The notes below the pieces were generated by a model, which worked only from the letters and a program-made list of their open reading frames with translations, was not told the origin of the DNA and did no database searches. Of a stretch of 17,780 nt of DNA, positions 14,470-17,780 are shown piece by piece (within the stretch, counting starts at the first letter, position 1; each line of letters starts with the position of its first letter). The stretch comes from UBA11386 sp035286785 (GTDB lineage Bacteria; Planctomycetota; Planctomycetia; Pirellulales; Thermoguttaceae): contig DATECS010000440.1 of NCBI GenBank assembly GCA_035286785.1, forward strand, positions 1-17,780. The letters run 5' to 3'. The position numbers and the translations under genes were made by a program.

Positions 14470-15453
14470 ATGGCGGACGACCGCTTCGACTTGCTCATCA
14501 AGGTGCGCGATACAGCGGAAGTTGCCAATGGCAACGCCCAAGCAATCATCACAGACTACCGCCGCAAACCAGACTTCTCCGACGCTGCCAATTCCACGTT
14601 CCCTCAGATACGGCGGGCGCAAGAAAGGGCGGAGGCGCGTGGATGGCTTGTCTGCCAGCATGGCAACATAAAGCGTCTCCACGATGCCAAATGGCGTTTT
14701 TTTGAAGGTACGGACACCGCACTAGACCTGATACGACAAACGATCGGCCTGCGGGTTCAACCGATCTACGTCGATAGGTCGTCCTACCCAACCGCGCATG
14801 AGGCGGCAGTAGCCCTCGGGGGTGTAGTTCTCGCGGCATGGGAACGGGCCGGCGGATATAACGCCGTGAAACGCGCCCCGGATCGGATGCACGCGGAATA
14901 CGACGGCCACGATGCCGACATTGCTATCGAGGTGAGCGTTGAAATCTGGAAACGGTTGCGGCGGCTTGGCAAGAACAGCGGATTGCCGCGCGACTTATGG
15001 GGGCAGATACAACAAGAGTTTGAGGCGGCGTGGGACCGATTGGAGGCGGAAACAGCGGCGGACGAAGGTGAACCGTTTGCCGCTACGCCAAGCATTAGTC
15101 GGGACGAAGCGAACCAAATCGCGATGCGTCTTGCCAAGCAAGATGCAGCATTTGTCAACGGCGGTGTGCGTCAGTGGGCAGCGGCAATTCGCAAAGTGAG
15201 TGGCAAGACGTGTTCAACCGCTACCGTGAAGGCAACGCGACTATGGCAGGCAACCATGAAGGAAACCGGGCGTGGGAGAACCAAAGGCAAAGCGCCCAAG
15301 GCGGTAGCCTTGACTGAAAAAGTGGGGGCGGTGATTGGAGAGAGTAACAGACAAGAAGCCTTGGAAAACCTGCGTGCCCAACAAGAGGTGGACCACGAAC
15401 CAAGTCCGCTCGACGACACTCGCCAGAAAGTGCGGCACTACAGGCAGGTGTAA
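14470..15453 (+). CDS. Hypothetical planctomycete mobile-element protein
   Basis: A 327-residue soluble protein of unknown function. The N-terminal part (DDRFDLLIKVRDTAEVANGN, then FPQIRRAQERAEARGWLVCQHGNIKRL) is helical and charged. The middle has a long acidic helix region (about 165-210). The C-terminal 100 residues contain VSGKTCSTATVKATRLWQATMKETGRGR and a closing EPSPLDDTRQKVRHYRQV; similar tails occur, as I recall, in hypothetical planctomycete proteins near integrases. The CSTATVKATRLWQ stretch could be a DNA-binding helix-turn-helix. ATG at 14470 is preferred over one at 14428 because of AGGAAAGGCAGGA just upstream. Base composition is visibly less GC-rich than the chromosomal genes to the left, fitting transferred DNA. 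A role in element maintenance is inference. Confidence 0.65.
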   Translation: MADDRFDLLIKVRDTAEVANGNAQAIITDYRRKPDFSDAANSTFPQIRRAQERAEARGWLVCQHGNIKRLHDAKWRFFEGTDTALDLIRQTIGLRVQPIYVDRSSYPTAHEAAVALGGVVLAAWERAGGYNAVKRAPDRMHAEYDGHDADIAIEVSVEIWKRLRRLGKNSGLPRDLWGQIQQEFEAAWDRLEAETAADEGEPFAATPSISRDEANQIAMRLAKQDAAFVNGGVRQWAAAIRKVSGKTCSTATVKATRLWQATMKETGRGRTKGKAPKAVALTEKVGAVIGESNRQEALENLRAQQEVDHEPSPLDDTRQKVRHYRQV

Positions 15454-15466
15454 CGCTGTTTGCGGT

Positions 15467-15536
15467 CTGTTCGGCGAACAGAAAACCCCAATCTTTTCTG
15501 AGGATTTCGCTGTTTTTTGGCTGTTCGTGGCGAACA
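15467..15536 (+). promoter_or_regulatory. Two related TGTTCG/CGAACA palindromes upstream of the HTH genes
   Basis: CTGTTCGGCGAACAG (15467-15481) is a perfect palindrome. TGTTCGTGGCGAACA (15522-15536) repeats the same half-sites with a 3-base centre instead of 1. The centres are 55 bp apart and the second is about 60 bp before the ATG at 15599. They may be operators for a regulator such as the helix-turn-helix proteins downstream. The differing spacer weakens this. Confidence 0.4.
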
Positions 15537-15598
15537 AGCACTATCAGTGAAGGCGGGCGAGTGACCCGCTAAGAGCCTTTCTGGTAGGAGCTTGTGAT

Positions 15599-15829
15599 AT
15601 GAGAACCAAAGCGGTTCCCACTCTGCTGACCCCCGGCCGCATTGCGGACGAACTGGGGGTTCCCCTGCCGCGCGTGGTCTACGTTCTGTCCACGCGGCGG
15701 CATATCCTCCCATCGGCGCGGGCAGGCACGCTGCGTCTTTACGACGAAGCGGCCGTCGCCCAAGTACGCCACGAATTAAACAGCATCGACGCCCGGCGTG
15801 GCGGGAAGGGGGTGGCCGGTGTTGAATAG
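15599..15829 (+). CDS. Small helix-turn-helix protein (excisionase/MerR-like)
   Basis: A 76-residue protein whose core LLTPGRIADELGVPLPRVVYVLSTRRHILPSARAGTLRLYDEAAVAQV is a winged helix-turn-helix of the MerR/excisionase type: helix-turn-helix at about residues 11-28 and a wing with RLYDEAAVAQVRHEL. Such small proteins bend DNA and direct excision or regulate element genes. The start ATG has TAGGAG eight bases before it. Its stop lies inside the next gene, with which it overlaps by 11 bases. It stands first in a four-gene overlapping unit. The Gly- and Arg-rich C-terminus has no recognisable feature. Confidence 0.75.
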   Translation: MRTKAVPTLLTPGRIADELGVPLPRVVYVLSTRRHILPSARAGTLRLYDEAAVAQVRHELNSIDARRGGKGVAGVE

Positions 15830-16043
15830 CACCCCAACGATTGCCCCTGAACTATTGACCTTGCCCGAACTCGCCAAATTGTGCGGTGTGTCGCCTCGCA
15901 CGGTCTGGGGATGGGCGGAGTCGGGCATGTCCCCACCCCCGCTGAAAATCTCTCGGGGCACGGTACGGTATAACAAGACGACCTACATCGCGTGGATCGA
16001 CGCCGGGTGCCCTCGCGTTGATGGAGGGTCCAATGAAAAGTAA
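15819..16043 (+). CDS. AlpA-like helix-turn-helix excisionase or regulator
   Basis: A 74-residue DNA-binding protein. LLTLPELAKLCGVSPRTVWGWAESGMSPPPLKISRGTVRYNKTTYIAWID is the pattern of AlpA/excisionase-family winged helix-turn-helix proteins (helix-turn-helix at about residues 15-35, then a wing with RGTVRYNK). GTG at 15819 is chosen because GGGAAGGGGG ends six bases before it; TTG at 15822 is equally possible. It overlaps the preceding gene by 11 bases and the following one by 11 bases. With its neighbour it gives two different helix-turn-helix proteins in tandem, perhaps one for excision and one for transcription control; this split is inference. Confidence 0.78.
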   Translation: MLNSTPTIAPELLTLPELAKLCGVSPRTVWGWAESGMSPPPLKISRGTVRYNKTTYIAWIDAGCPRVDGGSNEK

Positions 16044-16446
16044 AGCGAACAAACCACGTCGGATTGTACTACGGACGGCGGGCGAGCCGGAGCCGGCAAG
16101 GCGGCCCGAGGCGGTGCCGGTGGTTGTCGAGTTGCACAGCGACGGCTTTGTCCAGGTGTTTGGTCCTCGTCATGTTCGGCCGGTGATCGTGGATCGTTTT
16201 GATGATTCCGGCCCGCCCGAAATCCAAGCTGACATGGCGACGCTGGCCGACCTATACCATGAACTGGAATTGCCTCGGCTGCATCGTCTGTTCTATTGGC
16301 CGGTTCATGTCCTGGCGGTGGGAATGGTTCGGCGGCGCACGCCCGAGGGCGAGCGTCGGCGGCAAGAGAGTCTGTCGATGATTCGGGAGTGTGCGAGCAT
16401 TCACACCGAATTGCTTGAGCGGCAGAAAGGCAGGGTGTCGGCATGA
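16033..16446 (+). CDS. Hypothetical element protein
   Basis: A 137-residue soluble protein that I do not recognise. The N-terminus is Lys/Arg-rich (MKSKANKPRRIVLR). A beta-rich part follows, with VPVVVELHSDGFVQVFGPRHVRPVIVDRF, and the C-terminal half is helical, with LADLYHELELPRLHRLFY and RRRQESLSMIRECASIHTELLERQ. ATG at 16033 is preferred over TTG at 16018 because GGAGGG lies four bases before it. It overlaps the previous gene by 11 bases and the next by four (ATGA), so it belongs to the same transcription unit as the helix-turn-helix genes and the ATPase. An accessory role to the replication-type ATPase is a guess from position. Confidence 0.65.
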   Translation: MKSKANKPRRIVLRTAGEPEPARRPEAVPVVVELHSDGFVQVFGPRHVRPVIVDRFDDSGPPEIQADMATLADLYHELELPRLHRLFYWPVHVLAVGMVRRRTPEGERRRQESLSMIRECASIHTELLERQKGRVSA

Positions 16447-17780
16447 CTCTGGAAATGACCTGGCAAAAAAACGGACGCGCCGGCAATGCAACTGTGAGCG
16501 TTTTGGATGACGGCCAGACCGTCGCGTGCGACACTTTCAACGTGACGAAGCACGACAAACGCGCGGCGTTTCTGCGAACCATCATGGGACAGCGGCCCGA
16601 GCTTGACGCGGGGTTCCTCGAATTGCGTCTGCTCGAAATCGCGTCGGAGGCGGCACGCGAACCCGAGGCCCCGCCCGACGTGCAAGGATTGCCCGAGGTG
16701 GACGCATCGGCCATTGTCCGGCCCGAGCGGTTCATACGGCCCGAGGTGTCCGGCGTCGCAGTACCTTCGATGATTACGGTTGGCGACAAGGTAGCGGGGC
16801 GCTGGAATCTCTACCTGCAATGGGCCGATGGGACGCGGGAGCGGCGGCCTATGGCGTCGGCCCTTGACTTGCCCGACGGTGGGCGGCTGTTCGTTCACCC
16901 CGAGCCGTGCGAGCCAAGTCCCAGCACCAAGCCGGGCTGGACGGCAGCGGCGCGCAAGCGGTGGTTGGAGGGCGAGCCGACGCCCGAGCCGTCGGAAGTG
17001 TTCAAGGGCATGGCGGCGGCGTTTGCCCGATTCATCGACCTGCCGGCGACCGTCGGCCCCGGCGTGACGGCTACGGCGGTTTGTTGGGTTATGCTGTCCT
17101 ACGTCTACCAGACTTGGGACGCGGTGCCCTATCTCTACATCGGCGGGCCATTGGGCAGCGGCAAGAGCCGTTTTTTCGAGGTGCTATCGCGCTTGGTTTT
17201 TCGGCCGCTTGGTTCCTCGAATATGACGGGGCCGGCGTTGTTCCGCACGTTGCACGGCCAAGGCGGTTCTCTACTGTTGGACGAAGCGGAGCGACTGAAA
17301 AACACCCAAGAGCCGGCAACGGCGGAAATCTTGTCGATGCTCTTGGCCGGCTACAAACACGGTGGCGCGGCGACGCGATTAGAGCCCGTCGGCGACAACG
17401 GATTCAAGGCGGTGACATTCGACGTGTACGGTCCCAAGGCTCTGGCCTGTATCGCGGGCCTGCCCCCGGCGCTGGCGTCGCGGTGCATCCCGGTGACGAT
17501 GTTTCGCAGTCCGCCCGGTTCGGAGAAGCCCCGGCGACGAATCGACGCGAACCCGAAGGACTGGCAGCGGTTGCAAGACGAGTTGCACGCGCTGGCCCTT
17601 GGGCACGGGCCGGCTTGGCTCGAACTGCCCGAGCGGGCCAACGTGTGCCCGTCGATGAGCGGCCGGCACTACGAGCTATGGCAGCCCCTCTTGTCGATTG
17701 CGTCGTGGTTCGAGGAGCACGGGGCCAAGGGGCTGTTGGCACTTCTCCAGGAACATGCCCTCGGGGTGATCGACGCGGGA
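16443..17780 (+). CDS. P-loop ATPase/replication-type protein of integrated element, 3' end outside window
   Basis: 446 codons are open to the window edge. After a variable N-terminal region (1-170) comes a predicted helical lead-in with VCWVMLSYVYQTWDAVPYLYIGG, then Walker A GGPLGSGKS (residues 234-242) and Walker B SLLLDEAE (D280, E281), then YGPKALACIAGLPPALASRCIPVTM, where the arginine in SRC may act as arginine finger. The order and the words SGN/SSNMTGPALFR, LLLDEAE and LASRCI recall conserved ATPases of integrative elements and archaeal or bacterial plasmid-like elements (DUF3631-type or primase-helicase relatives). The exact family is not certain. It starts with ATG overlapping the previous stop by four bases. 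A role in element replication or mobilisation is inferred from family resemblance and from the upstream excisionase-like genes. Confidence 0.78.
   Translation, partial: MTLEMTWQKNGRAGNATVSVLDDGQTVACDTFNVTKHDKRAAFLRTIMGQRPELDAGFLELRLLEIASEAAREPEAPPDVQGLPEVDASAIVRPERFIRPEVSGVAVPSMITVGDKVAGRWNLYLQWADGTRERRPMASALDLPDGGRLFVHPEPCEPSPSTKPGWTAAARKRWLEGEPTPEPSEVFKGMAAAFARFIDLPATVGPGVTATAVCWVMLSYVYQTWDAVPYLYIGGPLGSGKSRFFEVLSRLVFRPLGSSNMTGPALFRTLHGQGGSLLLDEAERLKNTQEPATAEILSMLLAGYKHGGAATRLEPVGDNGFKAVTFDVYGPKALACIAGLPPALASRCIPVTMFRSPPGSEKPRRRIDANPKDWQRLQDELHALALGHGPAWLELPERANVCPSMSGRHYELWQPLLSIASWFEEHGAKGLLALLQEHALGVIDAG

Noticed and set aside
13808..14671. Plus-strand open frame of 287 codons
   Set aside because: It crosses the integrase-like tail, promoter and first 200 bases of the 14470 gene in another frame. 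Composition is Arg/Pro/Trp-rich without domain, and there is no good ribosome binding site.
1..17780. CRISPR array
   Set aside because: No regularly spaced direct repeats were seen; all repeats found are inverted and isolated, and no cas-like gene is present.

Overview
The window is high-GC bacterial DNA that most resembles a planctomycete, probably of the Pirellulales type. This is inferred from the many different palindromic repeats between and inside genes, a stand-alone RNA polymerase alpha-CTD-like protein, TTG and GTG starts behind good ribosome binding sites, and planctomycete-style mobile-element proteins. No rRNA, complete tRNA or CRISPR array was seen.

Layout. (1) 1-2029, minus: most of a UvrD/PcrA-type DNA helicase with a TTG start, cut by the window edge. 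(2) 2030-2486: a gap with two palindromic repeats. (3) 2487-5119, plus: the alpha-CTD-like protein, followed by three overlapping genes: a DUF3592-type membrane protein, a small arrestin-like protein, and a P-loop ATPase with a 50-bp palindromic repeat inserted in frame. (4) 5300-9292, plus: a secreted GH36/GH27-like glycosidase and a GNAT acetyltransferase. (5) 9293-9540: a 60-bp remnant of a second copy of the glycosidase 3' end, a hairpin, and a large palindromic repeat ending in a T-run that should terminate the next operon. (6) 13562 down to 9541, minus: a group 3c-type [NiFe] hydrogenase operon in the order HdrA-like iron-sulfur protein without its FAD module, MvhD-like delta subunit, small subunit, large subunit. 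A TTGACA-17-TAAAAA promoter candidate and three tandem palindromes precede it. (7) About 13900-17780, plus: the edge of an integrated element. It holds an integrase-like C-terminal remnant with a tRNA 3'-end-like segment, a hypothetical planctomycete element protein, two small helix-turn-helix proteins, a hypothetical protein and the start of a P-loop replication-type ATPase.

How the genes work together. The hydrogenase subunits should oxidise H2 (or make it) at the large subunit and pass electrons through the small subunit clusters to the MvhD-like [2Fe-2S] protein, then to the HdrA-like protein. That last protein keeps the N-terminal Cys domain and two 4Fe-4S clusters but lacks the flavin domain that bifurcates electrons in classical Mvh-Hdr complexes, so its final acceptor is unknown. 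The element genes from 15599 overlap by 4-11 bp and look like one transcription unit for excision control and replication. The most unusual points are the in-frame repeat in the ATPase, the FAD-less HdrA and the compact element boundary.
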